NCBI GenBank assembly: GCA_963726085.1
Contig: CAVSAR010000002.1
Span: 372,001 to 436,000 of the forward strand
Length of the DNA: 64,000 nt
Source: ZC4RG30 sp963726085
Lineage (GTDB): Bacteria; Pseudomonadota; Gammaproteobacteria; Steroidobacterales; Steroidobacteraceae
Direction of reading: 5' to 3'
A program made the position numbers and the translations under genes. Below are positions 24,908-34,512 of this stretch, in pieces; within the stretch, counting starts at the first letter, position 1, and the number at the start of each line of letters is the position of its first letter. Under the pieces are notes generated by a model. The model searched no databases. It was not told the DNA's origin and saw nothing but the letters and a program-made list of their open reading frames with translations.

Positions 24908-27643
24908 GTGGACCGAGATCAGATTCAGTTTCCCCCCAAGCACCTGGCACTGCGCGAGGACGTGCATGAGCTGGGCGTGCTCGTGGGCGACATGCTGCGC
25001 GAGCAGGGCGGCCAGTCGCTGTATGACCTGGTGGAAGGGGATCGGCGCGCAGCCATCCAGCGGCGTCGCGACGGCAGCGCGGCCGGGGACGGCCTGGCGC
25101 TGCGCGTCGCCGGACGTCCGCCGGCCCAGGCCCGCGATCTGGTGCGCGCGTTCTCCACCTGGTTCCAGGCCGTGAATCTGGCCGAACGCGTGCACCGGAT
25201 TCGCCGCCGGCGCGAGTACTTCCTGGCCGACAGCGGCCGGCCACAGCCCGGCGGCATCGAGGATGCCCTGGCCCAGCTCAAGCAGCAGGGCCTGGCCCTG
25301 GATGATGTGCTGCAACTGCTGGCCACGTTGCGCATCCAGCCGATTCTCGTGGCCCATCCCTCCGAATCCACCCGACGCACGCAATTGCGTCGCCAGCAGC
25401 GCATGGCCGACTCGCTGCTGGACCGGCTCAACGCCAGCCTGGAGCCGCAGGAGCGCCGCCACCTGTGGGCACGGCTGCGCACCGAAATAACCACCGGCTG
25501 GCAGACCGAAGAGCATCCGCGGCAGCGGCTGACCGTGGCGGATGAGCGCGAGCACGCGCTGTTTCATTTTGCCGAGGTGCTGTACCGGATCGTGCCGACG
25601 TTCTACGAAGAGATTGCCGGCGCACTGGAGAAGCTCTACGGCCTGAGCGTGGCGAACCTCGATCCACCCATCGTGCTGCAGTTTGGCAGCTGGGTCGGTG
25701 GTGACATGGAGCGTTCCGCCGACGTCCATGCCAAGTCGATACGCGATACCTTGGCGCGCCAGCAGCAGGTCATCGTCAACGAATATTTCACCGAGTGCCG
25801 GCAGCTGTCGCAGCTGCTGTCGCAAAGCGCCAGCCGCGTGGCCATCACGCCGGCACTGCGGCGGCGCATCGACGAGTACAGCATTTTGCTGCCGGGCGCG
25901 AAATCCGAGGCTCCCGCGCGGCATGACCAGATGCCGTACCGGGTGTTCTTCGCACAGGTCGGGCAGCGCCTGCGTCATACCTATGACGGCCGGGCCAGCC
26001 GCTACGAGCGCGTGGAGCAGCTGCGCGCCGACCTGCAGCTGGCGGCGCAGAGCCTGCTGGCCAATCGCGGCACCCATGCGGGCTACCACCTGGTGCGGCG
26101 GCTGATGTTGCGCGTCGACACCTTCGGCTTCCACATGGCCACGCTGGACCTGAAGCAGCGTGCCGATGTGCATCATCAGGTAATCGGGCAGGGGCTGGAC
26201 GATCCGAAGTGGATGCAGCGCGATGCCGGTGACCGGCTGCAACGGCTGACCGGGATCCTGGAGCGCAACACCGGGCCGGTGGCGCCGCTGGATGCACTGG
26301 GCAAGCGCACGCTGGCCGTATTCGAGACCGCCATGCAGTGCCGCAGTCGCTACGGCGACGCGGCCATCGGCAACTACATCGTTGCGCGCACCCAGGGCCC
26401 TGAGGATGTGCTGGCGCCGCTGGTGCTGGCCCGATGGGCAGGGGTTGATGACCGCCGCTCGGGCCAGATCGGCCTGGACTTCGCCCCGCTGTTCGAATCC
26501 GGGGACAGCATGCGCAGCGCCGGCGCCACCATGCGTGAGCTGCTGGCCAATCCCGGCTACAAGGCGCACCTGGTCGCACGCGACGTGCCGCAGCCGGTGC
26601 TGGTGGGCTACTCGCAGGCCAGCCGCGACAGCGGCTTCCTGGGCATGCGGTTGGCGGTGCATGACGCACAACGCGACCTGGCGCAGTCGCTGGCCGCCGC
26701 TGGCCAACCGGCCGTGATCTACCACGCGCGCGGCGGCAGCGTGGCGCGCGGCGGCCTGCGCCTGGATGAACTGATTCGTGCCGCGCCGCCGGATACCATT
26801 GACGGGACATTGCGGGTGACCGAGCAGGGCGAGACCTTGAGCCAGAGCTACGGGTTGAAGTCCAACGCGCTGCGCACGCTGGAGCGCGCCTGCGGCGCGC
26901 TGGCGATTGCCACCCAGGCACGGCGTCGTGGCACGGCACAACCGGAGTCGGCAGCACAACACGAGCACATCACCCGGCTGACCACGCACAGCCGGGCCGC
27001 ATGGCGCGCGCTGGTGATCGAGGAGCGTGACTTCCAGGATTTCTTCCGCAGTGTCACGCCCATCGACGTGATCGACCGCATGCAGATCAGCTCCCGCTCG
27101 ATTTGGGAGGCGATTGGTACTGACCCGGGTGAGCGCCGGGTCCGATCGACCCCGTGGATGTTCGCCTGGTCGCAGGCCCGGTACTTCATGCCCGGTTGGT
27201 ATGGCGCGGGCGTGGCGCTGCACGCGGCGATCGCCGCGGGCGAGCTGGAAGCCCTGCGCGAGACCTATGGCACGTGGCGATTCTTCACGTCCGTGGTTGA
27301 CGACCTGGAGTCGCAGCTGGCGCGTACCGACCTGGACATCGCCGAGCAATACGTGCAGCTGGTGTCCCCGGGGCTGCAGCGATTCGCGCCGTTGCTGCGC
27401 GATGAATACCTGCATTGCCGCGACGCGGTGCTGGCCATCAAGGGCTCCACCGAGCTGCTTGACTCCGATCGCACCCAACAGCGGGCCATCCAGCTGCGCA
27501 ACCCGTACGTGGACCCGATGAACCTGATGCAGATCGACCTGCTGCGGCGCTGGCGGGCCACCGCGCGCGAGGACGAGGACCTGTTCCAGGCGTTGCTTGC
27601 CAGCGTCAGTGGAATCGCGCAGGGACTGCAAACCACGGGTTGA
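24908..27643 (+). CDS. ppc: Phosphoenolpyruvate carboxylase family protein with altered active-site motifs
   Basis: This 911-residue protein aligns end to end with bacterial PEP carboxylase (883-910 residues), which adds bicarbonate to PEP to give oxaloacetate. Conserved parts include VRAFSTWFQAVNLAERVHRIRRRR, His150, Glu530 in APLFES, TPWMFAWSQ and the C-terminal LRNPYVDPMNLMQIDLL and TTG end. Several near-invariant motifs differ: TAHPTE is VAHPSE, GGDxDGNP is GGDMERSA (264-271), RQES is KQRA, YSDSxKD is YSQASRD (568-574, so the metal-ligand Asp543 of E. coli is Gln570), HGRGG is HARGG (606), and GSRPxRR is SSRSIWE (728-734). Fold membership is secure; PEPC activity is not. The start is a GTG. 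Confidence 0.85.
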   Translation: MDRDQIQFPPKHLALREDVHELGVLVGDMLREQGGQSLYDLVEGDRRAAIQRRRDGSAAGDGLALRVAGRPPAQARDLVRAFSTWFQAVNLAERVHRIRRRREYFLADSGRPQPGGIEDALAQLKQQGLALDDVLQLLATLRIQPILVAHPSESTRRTQLRRQQRMADSLLDRLNASLEPQERRHLWARLRTEITTGWQTEEHPRQRLTVADEREHALFHFAEVLYRIVPTFYEEIAGALEKLYGLSVANLDPPIVLQFGSWVGGDMERSADVHAKSIRDTLARQQQVIVNEYFTECRQLSQLLSQSASRVAITPALRRRIDEYSILLPGAKSEAPARHDQMPYRVFFAQVGQRLRHTYDGRASRYERVEQLRADLQLAAQSLLANRGTHAGYHLVRRLMLRVDTFGFHMATLDLKQRADVHHQVIGQGLDDPKWMQRDAGDRLQRLTGILERNTGPVAPLDALGKRTLAVFETAMQCRSRYGDAAIGNYIVARTQGPEDVLAPLVLARWAGVDDRRSGQIGLDFAPLFESGDSMRSAGATMRELLANPGYKAHLVARDVPQPVLVGYSQASRDSGFLGMRLAVHDAQRDLAQSLAAAGQPAVIYHARGGSVARGGLRLDELIRAAPPDTIDGTLRVTEQGETLSQSYGLKSNALRTLERACGALAIATQARRRGTAQPESAAQHEHITRLTTHSRAAWRALVIEERDFQDFFRSVTPIDVIDRMQISSRSIWEAIGTDPGERRVRSTPWMFAWSQARYFMPGWYGAGVALHAAIAAGELEALRETYGTWRFFTSVVDDLESQLARTDLDIAEQYVQLVSPGLQRFAPLLRDEYLHCRDAVLAIKGSTELLDSDRTQQRAIQLRNPYVDPMNLMQIDLLRRWRATAREDEDLFQALLASVSGIAQGLQTTG

Positions 27644-27661
27644 GGGGTACAGATAACCCCT
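27643..27661 (+). terminator. Small hairpin after the PEPC-like gene
   Basis: AGGGGT-ACAGATA-ACCCCT forms a perfect 6-bp stem starting at the last base of the stop codon. There is no uridine run; weak evidence for a terminator. Confidence 0.25.
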
Positions 27662-27711
27662 GCGCAGGTCGAAATAACGTCCATATCCTGCGTCCCGGCG
27701 CGTATTTCCCG

Positions 27712-27717
27712 TAAAAT
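27712..27717 (+). promoter_or_regulatory. -10-like box TAAAAT before cysI
   Basis: TAAAAT followed by CGCG ends 12 bases before the ATG at 27730 and fits the window-wide short-leader pattern. No CysB site was recognised. Confidence 0.38.
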
Positions 27718-27729
27718 CGCGCGTACACC

Positions 27730-29376
27730 ATGTACCGCTACGACGACATCGATACGACCCTGGTCACCGAACGGGTGGCGCAGTTCCGCGACCAGACGCG
27801 CGCTTCCTGGCCGGCAAGCTGACCGAGGACGAGTTTCGGCCGCTGCGCCTGCGCAACGGCCTGTACATCCAGAAGCATGCGCCCATGCTGCGCATCGCGA
27901 TTCCCTACGGGCTGCTGTCGACCCGGCAGTTGCGCATGCTGGGGCACCTGGCGCGCAAGTACGACCGCGACTATGGGCACTTCACGACGCGCCAGAACAT
28001 CCAGTACAACTGGCCCAAGCTCGAGGACGTGCCCGACATGCTGGCGGACCTGGCGACCGTGGAGATGCATGCCATCCAGACCAGCGGCAACTGCATTCGC
28101 AATGTCACGGCCGATCATTTCGCCGGCATCGCGCCGGATGAAATCGACGACCCGCGCCCGTACTGCGAAATCATCCGCCAGTGGTCCACGTTGCACCCTG
28201 AGTTCACCTACCTGCCGCGCAAGTTCAAGATCGCGGTGACCGGTTCGCCGGCAGACCGCGCTGCCTCCGAGGTCCACGACATCGGCATTGCACATGCGGC
28301 GCGACGCCGACGGCGAGGTGGGATTCGAAGTGCTGGTCGGCGGCGGCCTTGGGCGCACGCCGATCATCGGCAAGAAGATCCGCGATTTCCTGCCACGGGC
28401 GCAGTTGCTGCTGTATCTCGAGGCGATCCTGCGCATCTACAACCTGGAAGGACGCCGCGACAACATCCACAAGGCGCGCATCAAGATCCTGGTCAAGGCC
28501 ATGGGTACCGAGGCGTTCCGCGATGCCGTCGAGGCGGAGTTCCGGCTCATCCTCGAGTCATCGCCGCAGCTGCAGGTCGCCGAGATCGATCGCGTGCGCG
28601 CATTCTTTGCGCCGCCGCCCTACGAGCGCCTGCCTGACGCGGACGTCACCCAGGGCCAGTCCGCGGCGTTTCTGGCCTGGTATCGCTACAACACGCGCGC
28701 GCACAAGGTGCCCGGATATCGCGCGGTCTTCGTCTCGCTCAAGAAGCATGGCGAGGCCCCCGGGGACATGACCTCGGCGCAGATGGACAGCGTTGCGGAC
28801 CTGGCTGACCGCGTATCAAGTGGCCAGGTGCGCGTCACCCACGACCAGAACCTGGTGCTGGGCGAAGTGCGCCAGATTGACCTGATCGAGACCTGGCAGG
28901 CACTGGATGCGCTGGGCCTGGCCACTCCCAACATCGGCACGCTCACCGACATGATCTGCTGCCCCGGGCTGGATTTCTGCAGCCTGGCCAACGCCGGATC
29001 CATAGGCATTGCCAAGCAGATCCACGAGCGCTTTGACGATTTTGACTACCTGTATGACCTCGGGCACATCGAGATCAAGATGTCCGGCTGCATGAATGCC
29101 TGCGGCCATCACCATGTGGGGCACATCGGCATCCTCGGCGTCGACAAGCGTGGCGAGGAGTGGTACCAGATCACCATCGGCGGATCGGTCAGCGGCGTGA
29201 CATCGCTGGGCGAGGTCATTGGACCGTCGGTGGCCAAGACCGAAGTGGCCGCCACTATTGCCAAGCTGCTGGATGTCTATGTTGCCCGTCGCGAGGACGG
29301 TGAAGAGTTCCTGCAGACCGTGCGCCGCATCGGCGTTACCCCGTTCCGCGAATCGGTGTATGGCCCAGCTCATTAA
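27730..29376 (+). CDS. cysI: Nitrite/sulfite reductase hemoprotein (CysI type), frame-disrupted twice
   Basis: The protein is a siroheme and [4Fe-4S] enzyme of about 548 residues that reduces sulfite to sulfide (or nitrite to ammonia). It starts MYRYDDIDTTLVTERV and carries both ferredoxin-type halves and the C-terminal cluster ligands CCPGLDFC and CMNAC. As read, one base is missing near 27800 (QFRDQTR/RFLAGK) and one is extra near 28287 (EVHDIG/MHMRRDADG); the two compensate. Conservation on both sides implies a functional gene with sequence errors. It overlaps the DUF934 gene by 17 bases; with cysH and cysG nearby the role is assimilatory sulfate reduction. Confidence 0.88.
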
Positions 29377-29872
29377 GGGCCGCGCGCTGGCGGTCGACGA
29401 ATGGCATCTCGCCGCAGACAAGACCGACGAGGCAGCCAGCAGTGCGCGCGCGGCGCAGCAGCGGCTGATCCTGCCGCTGGCGCAGTTCCTCAAGGCCATG
29501 GCTGCCGGGGAACCGGTGGCCACGCGGGCGGTCCTGCTCAAGCCCGTGGACCAGGAGCTCGATGCACTGCAGCCATACCTGGCGGGGTTACCGCTGATTG
29601 CAGTCGAGTTTCCCAGTACCGGGGACGGGCGCGGCTTTACCCTGGGGCGGATGCTGCGCGAGCGGCATGGCTACAAGGGGGAGTTGCGTGCCGTGGGCAT
29701 GGTGCGCGTGGACCAGATCTATTTCCTGGCGCGCTGCGGGTTCGACGCCTTTGATTTAGCAGAAGGCGAGGACCCGGATCTGGCCATCGCCCAGCTGCAT
29801 CGTTTCAGCGTGGCCTACCAGTCCGAGGCATCAGGCTCGCTGGTGCACCCGCGACATCGCTACGGCAGCTGA
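29360..29872 (+). CDS. DUF934 domain protein, sulfite-reductase associated
   Basis: This 170-residue protein starts at an ATG inside the end of cysI, so translation is coupled. The family hallmarks are seen: an acidic N-terminus, PVDQELDALQPYLAGLPLIAVEFP, DGRGFTLGRMLRERHGYKGELRAVG and a C-terminal Phe-Asp-rich stretch. DUF934 proteins almost always accompany the CysI-type reductase in proteobacteria that lack CysJ and are thought to help its electron supply or assembly. Its 3' end overlaps the convergent hemL gene by 13 bases. Confidence 0.88.
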   Translation: MAQLIKGRALAVDEWHLAADKTDEAASSARAAQQRLILPLAQFLKAMAAGEPVATRAVLLKPVDQELDALQPYLAGLPLIAVEFPSTGDGRGFTLGRMLRERHGYKGELRAVGMVRVDQIYFLARCGFDAFDLAEGEDPDLAIAQLHRFSVAYQSEASGSLVHPRHRYGS

Positions 29873-31145
29873 CTCATCGCGTTTGCCAGTGCTGCGGCCA
29901 GTGCATCCACGTGTGCGTTGGTGTGCGCGGCGGACAGAAACCCGACTTCAAACGCACTGGGCGCCAGGTAAATGCCCGCGTCGAGCATTTTGTGGAACAC
30001 CGGGCCAAAATCCGCGGCCGGTTTTGCTTTGAGATCGGCAAGGCTGCGCAGCGGCGCGGCATTGGGCGCCAGGTAGGGCCAGAACACCGAGCCCAGGCGC
30101 TGCACGGTCACGCCGCCGATCCTGCCCAGCTTGCTCTCCAGCTGCGCGCCCAGAGTTTCCAGCTGCCGGTACAGGTGGCCGTCCTGCAGTTGCTCCAGCG
30201 TTGCCAGCCCGGCGCACATGGCCACCGGATTGGCGCTCAGGGTGCCGGCCTGGTACACCGGGCCTGCCGGGGCCACCAGTTCCATGTATTGGCGCTTGCC
30301 GCCATAGGCGCCGACGGGAAAGCCGCCGCCGATCACCTTGCCGTAGGTGACCAGGTCCGGCTCGAATGCCATAGTAGCCGGCACAGCCTTGCAGGCCGAC
30401 CCGAAAGCCGCTGATGACTTCATCGAAGATCAGCAGCGCGCCGTGCTGGCGGCACAGCTTGGCCAGGTGCGCCAGGAATTCGCGCCGCTGCGGCAGCAGG
30501 CCGTAGTTGGCAGGCAGGGGCTCGATGATGGCCGCGGCGATCTGCGCGCCGTGGCGGGCAAATATCTCGTCCAGCGCCGCTTCGTCGTTCAGCGGCGCCA
30601 CTACCGTGCCGCCCAGGGTGGCATGGTCCAGTCCGGCGCTGTCGGGCACGGTGGCTTCGGCCAGGCCGGAGCCGGAACGGATCAGCATCGAGTCGGTATG
30701 GCCGTGGTAGCAGCCATCGAACTTGAGGATCTTGTCGCGACCGGTGGCCCCGCGCGCCACGCGCAGCGCCGACATCACCGCCTCGGTGCCGGAATTCACG
30801 AAGCGCACGCTTTGCACCCAGGGGATGTGCCGGGTGATGAACTCGGCCAGTGCCAGCGAGTACGGCTCGGCGGTGCCCAGGCTCCAGCCGCGATGGATGG
30901 CGGCCACCGCCGCGTCGCGCACCGCCGCATTGCCGTGACCGAGGATCAGCGGCCCGAAGGCCATGCAGAAATCGATCAGGTCGCGCCCGTCGATGTCGCG
31001 TGATGTACGCGCCATGGGCGCCGGTCATGAACCGCGGCGTGCCGCCGACGCCCTTGAAGGCGCGCACCGGCGAGTGCACGCCACCCGGGGACACCGCGCG
31101 CGCGCGCTCGAACAGCTCGTCGGAACGACTCAAGCGGCCAGCCAT
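29860..31145 (-). CDS. hemL: Glutamate-1-semialdehyde 2,1-aminomutase, frame-disrupted twice
   Basis: This PLP enzyme converts glutamate-1-semialdehyde to 5-aminolevulinate, the C5 route to heme. The joined frames give about 428 residues. They run from MAGRLSRSDELFERARAVSP, through FVNSGTEAVMSALRVARG, DEVISGFRVG and the PLP-lysine segment YGKVIGGGFPVGA, to SAAHTNAHVDAL. An extra base near 30998-31002 (YIT/DIDGRDLIDF) and another near 30364 (YYGI/EPDLVTYGK) break the frame in this sequence. Heme synthesis is needed by this cytochrome-rich organism, so errors are more likely than true loss. Its start overlaps the hemB stop by 16 bases. Confidence 0.9.
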
Positions 31146-32107
31146 TCACGCGTATGGCGCGCGCCATAGCTGATGATCATGCTGGCACCGGCGCGCACGA
31201 ATGCAGTCCACGCCTCGCGGTGCGCGCGGCGCGATCGGCCAGCCCCTGCTCGGCCAGCAGTTCGATGCCGGCGTATTCGCCGCTGACTTCATACACGGCC
31301 CAGGGCTGGGCGTAGCGGCTGCGAAAGGTCCGCCAGTATGTCCAGGTAGGGCAGGCCGGGCTTGACCATCAGGATGTCGGCGCCTTCGGCAATATCGCGT
31401 TCCACCGACAGCAACGCATCCCCGGCGCGCGACGGATCGATCTGGTAGCTGGCGCGATCGTACAGGCCGCTGGCCGTCTTGGGCGCCGAATCGGCGGCGA
31501 CGCGAAACGGACCATAGAAATTGGAGTGGAACTTGGCCGCGTAGCTCATCAGCACGGTGCGCTCGTGCCCATGGCCGTCGAGCGCAGTGCGGATCGCCCC
31601 GATGCGTCCATCCATCATGTCGCTCGGGGCGACGCAGTCGGCACCCGCGTGCGCATAAGCACGCGCTGCGGCGACCAGTTCGACCACGCTGGCCGCGTTG
31701 TCCACGTGATCCGCGTTGTCATTGAGCACTCCGCAGTGACCGTGCGGGGTCGAGGAGCAAAGGCACACATCCACCGCCAGCCAGATGTCCTTGCCGAAGC
31801 GCTTCTTGAGGGCGGCGATCTGGCCCGAGGTGAACGACCAGTCGATGGCCTTGAGGCGGTGCTCGGCCGGGACCCCGAACAGCAGGAACTTGCTCACCCC
31901 GGCGGCCAGGTCCGCCTCGACCTGGGCCAGCAACGAGGCCGGCGTGTCCCGGTAAACCCCTGGGAGGCCCGGAATCGGCTCCCGCGCCGCGATGCCCTGC
32001 ACGACGAACAGCGGCTGTATGAACTGCTCAGGGTGCGGCCGGGCCTCCCGGGTAAGGGCCCGGATGTGGGGGTCCTGGCGCAGGCGGCGCAGCGAGATTC
32101 GGCTCAT
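31130..32107 (-). CDS. hemB: Delta-aminolevulinic acid dehydratase (porphobilinogen synthase), frame-disrupted near the 3' end
   Basis: The enzyme condenses two 5-aminolevulinates into porphobilinogen, the step after HemL. The Zn ligands Cys115, Cys117 and Cys125 (DVCLCSSTPHGHC) and the two Schiff-base lysines Lys192 (YAAKFHSNFYGPF) and Lys249 (MVKPGLPYLD) are all present. An extra T in the run at 31324-31326 and a missing base near 31220 break the last 65 residues, which otherwise read RSRYAQPWAVYEVSGEYAG and then REAWTAFVRAGASMIISYGA. The ATG at 32107 gives the usual start MSRISLRRLR. hemB then hemL form a leftward unit. Confidence 0.9.
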
Positions 32108-32284
32108 GGTGATTCCAACCGGATTGGTGCAGTGCGGCAAGCTACGGGGCTACAGGTTGGCATCCTGCCATGAAGGGCGGGATTTTAGGTCACGGTTTCC
32201 CCGCGGTTTCGAGATAACGCCCCATGGACTTTATCTGCATTACTGATGCACCAATGATATGAGCGACCTGACGAGAATGGCCAC

Positions 32285-33050
32285 ATGTCAGGTAAAGAGC
32301 TCGCCGTTGGACCCAGCCCCGCGCAGCGCCAGGAAGTGGCCGTGCCGGAGGCCAAGGTGCGCGCTGCCATCGAGCTGCTGCGCACTGCCGTGCAGGAACA
32401 CGGCAAGGTGGTGTACTCCAACAGCCTGGGCGCCGAGTCCATGGTGCTCACCGATCTTATCTGGACGCATGTGCCGCAGATCGAGATCTTCAGCATCGAC
32501 ACCGGCCGGTTGCACGAGGAGACCTACCAGCTGCTCGAGCGCCTCGAGCGGCGTTACCAGCGACGCATCCGGCTTTATTACCCGGATCCGGTTTCGCTGG
32601 AAGCGTATACGTCCGAGAACGGCATCAACGGGTTCTACAACGGACTGGCCGAGCGCCAGTCCTGCTGCCACATCCGCAAGGTCGAGCCGTTTCGTCGTGC
32701 CATCAAGGGCGCCGGCGCCTGGGTGACGGGCGTGCGGCGCCGAGCAGTCGGCGACGCGCGCGCAGGTCAAGGCCGTGGAGTTCGACGGCACCAATGACCT
32801 GTACAAGATCAGCCCGATCCTGGACTGGACCAATGACGAGGTCTGGGCCTATATCCGCGCGCACAAGCTTCCCTACAATCCGCTGCACGATCGCGGGTTT
32901 CCCAGCATCGGTTGCGCGCCCTGCACGCGCGCGGTGGAACCGGGCGCCGACAGTCGCTCGGGCCGCTGGTGGTGGGAGAACACGGATTCCAAAGAGTGCG
33001 GGCTGCAGCCGCGCATCCGCATAGTCGCTTCAGCCAAGACACCGGCCTGA
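32285..33050 (+). CDS. cysH: Assimilatory adenylyl-sulfate (APS/PAPS) reductase, frame-disrupted once
   Basis: This enzyme reduces activated sulfate to sulfite using thioredoxin or glutaredoxin. The joined protein of about 254 residues shows the PP-loop-like VVYSNSLGAESMVLTDLIW, FSIDTGRLHEETY, a CC pair (RQSCCHIRKVEP) and a CAPC pair (SIGCAPCTRAVEPG), and ends with WWWENTDSKECGL. The two Cys pairs bind [4Fe-4S], which marks the APS-reducing (APR) type rather than the E. coli PAPS type. An extra C near 32742 (GVRR/EQSATRAQVKAVEFD) breaks the frame. It is divergent from hemB, followed 46 bases on by cysG. Confidence 0.9.
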
Positions 33051-33081
33051 TAGCTGCGCGGAGCGCAGGTCGCTCCGCTGG

Positions 33082-33087
33082 TACCCT
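33082..33087 (+). promoter_or_regulatory. -10-like box TACCCT before cysG
   Basis: TACCCT ends 9 bases before the cysG ATG and fits the short-leader pattern. It may give cysG its own promoter after cysH. Confidence 0.25.
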
Positions 33088-33096
33088 TGGGGCTGG

Positions 33097-34512
33097 ATGG
33101 ACTACCTACCGATATTCGTTGATGTGCGTGACCGGCTGGTCGTCGTGGTCGGCGGCGGGCACGTGGCGCAGCGCAAGACCGAACACCTGCTCAAGGCACA
33201 CGCCCGGGTGCGCGTGGTGGCCCCGCAGCTGTGCGCCGAACTGGCCGTGTTCCGCGACCTGGGGCGCATTGAGCACCGGCCCGTGCCATTCAGCGCGTCA
33301 CAGCTGGAGGGCGCAGCCCTGGCGGTTGCCGCCACCGACGATGCGACCGTGAATGAAGCGGTGTCGCGCGCGGCGCGCGAGCGTGGCATCTGGGTCAACG
33401 TCGTGGATGACGCGCAGCGCTCGGCGTTCATTTTTCCCGCCATCGTCGATCGCTCGCCGCTGATCGTGGCCGTGGGTACCAGCGGCAGCTCGCCAACGCT
33501 GGCGCGCCGGGTGCGCACGCAGATCGAGGCACTGTTGCCGGAACGGCTGGGCGCACTGGCCGAATACGCAGGTCGGTGGCGGCAGATCGTGCAGGGCGCG
33601 TTGCCGGGGCTGCCGCAGCGGTTGCGGTTCTGGGACGGCTTCTTCAATGGCCCGGTCGCCACCCAGCTGCTCAGTGGCGACACGGCAACGGCGGATGTCC
33701 AGATGCAGGCGGCGATTGCCCAGGCACGCGTCGCGGCCACCGGCCAACTGGGCGAGGTGTACCTGATTGGCGTAGGGCCGGGGGATCCGGACCTGCTGAC
33801 CGTGCGCGCCCAGCAACTGCTGCAACAGGCCGACGTGTTGCTCTACGACCGGCTGGTGCCCGAGTCGATCATCGGCCGCGCGCGGCGCGACGCTGAGAAA
33901 ATCAACGTCGGCAAGTCCCCGGGCAGCCACGAAACCACGCAGGATTACATCAATGGCCTGCTGATCGAGCAGGCCCGGCGCGGCCTGCGCGTGGCACGCG
34001 TCAAGGGTGGCGATCCGTTCATCTTCGGCCGCGGCGGGGAGGAACTGCAGGCGCTGCGCGCCGCGGGCATTCCGGTGGTCGTGGTGCCCGGCATCACCGC
34101 AGGCATCGGCGCTGCGGCCAGCGCCGGCATTCCGCTGACCATGCGCGGCCTGTCCCAGGCGGTAACCTTCGTGACCGCCACCGGCGCCAACAGCGCCAGC
34201 CTCGACTGGCAGGCGATGGTCCAGGCGCAGCACACGCTGGTGTTCTACATGAGCGCCGCGCAGATCGATCACATCGCGGCGCAACTGGCGCAGCACGGCA
34301 TGAGCGCGGCACAGCCGGTGGCATTGCTGGAGCGTGCCACCTGGCCCGACGAGCGCGTGCTCAAGTCGACGCTGGGCCAACTGCCGGCACTGGCACGCAG
34401 CGCGCACCTAAAATCGCCGTCACTGCTGATCGTCGGTGAAGTCGCCGCACTGGCGCTGGCCAAGGATCTGACTGGACAATCCGGCAGCGCAGAACAGGGG
34501 ACGGGTGGGTGA
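33097..34512 (+). CDS. cysG: Siroheme synthase (multifunctional CysG)
   Basis: This 471-residue fusion makes siroheme, the cofactor of CysI. Residues 1-210 form the dehydrogenase/ferrochelatase half (VVVVGGGHVAQRKTEHLL, GTSGSSPTLARRVR). Residues 220-465 form uroporphyrinogen-III C-methyltransferase (YLIGVGPGDPDLLTVRA, LLYDRLVPESII, RVKGGDPFIFGRGGEE, VVPGITAGIGAAA). The length matches E. coli CysG. It overlaps the cysteine synthase gene by 4 bases. It diverts uroporphyrinogen made via HemL and HemB, so the heme and sulfur genes here are functionally linked. Confidence 0.95.
   Translation: MDYLPIFVDVRDRLVVVVGGGHVAQRKTEHLLKAHARVRVVAPQLCAELAVFRDLGRIEHRPVPFSASQLEGAALAVAATDDATVNEAVSRAARERGIWVNVVDDAQRSAFIFPAIVDRSPLIVAVGTSGSSPTLARRVRTQIEALLPERLGALAEYAGRWRQIVQGALPGLPQRLRFWDGFFNGPVATQLLSGDTATADVQMQAAIAQARVAATGQLGEVYLIGVGPGDPDLLTVRAQQLLQQADVLLYDRLVPESIIGRARRDAEKINVGKSPGSHETTQDYINGLLIEQARRGLRVARVKGGDPFIFGRGGEELQALRAAGIPVVVVPGITAGIGAAASAGIPLTMRGLSQAVTFVTATGANSASLDWQAMVQAQHTLVFYMSAAQIDHIAAQLAQHGMSAAQPVALLERATWPDERVLKSTLGQLPALARSAHLKSPSLLIVGEVAALALAKDLTGQSGSAEQGTGG

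Noticed and set aside
29860..31145. hemL as a true pseudogene
   Set aside because: Catalytic and PLP residues are intact on each side of two single-base shifts and the neighbouring hemB shows the same pattern, so sequence error is the simpler reading.
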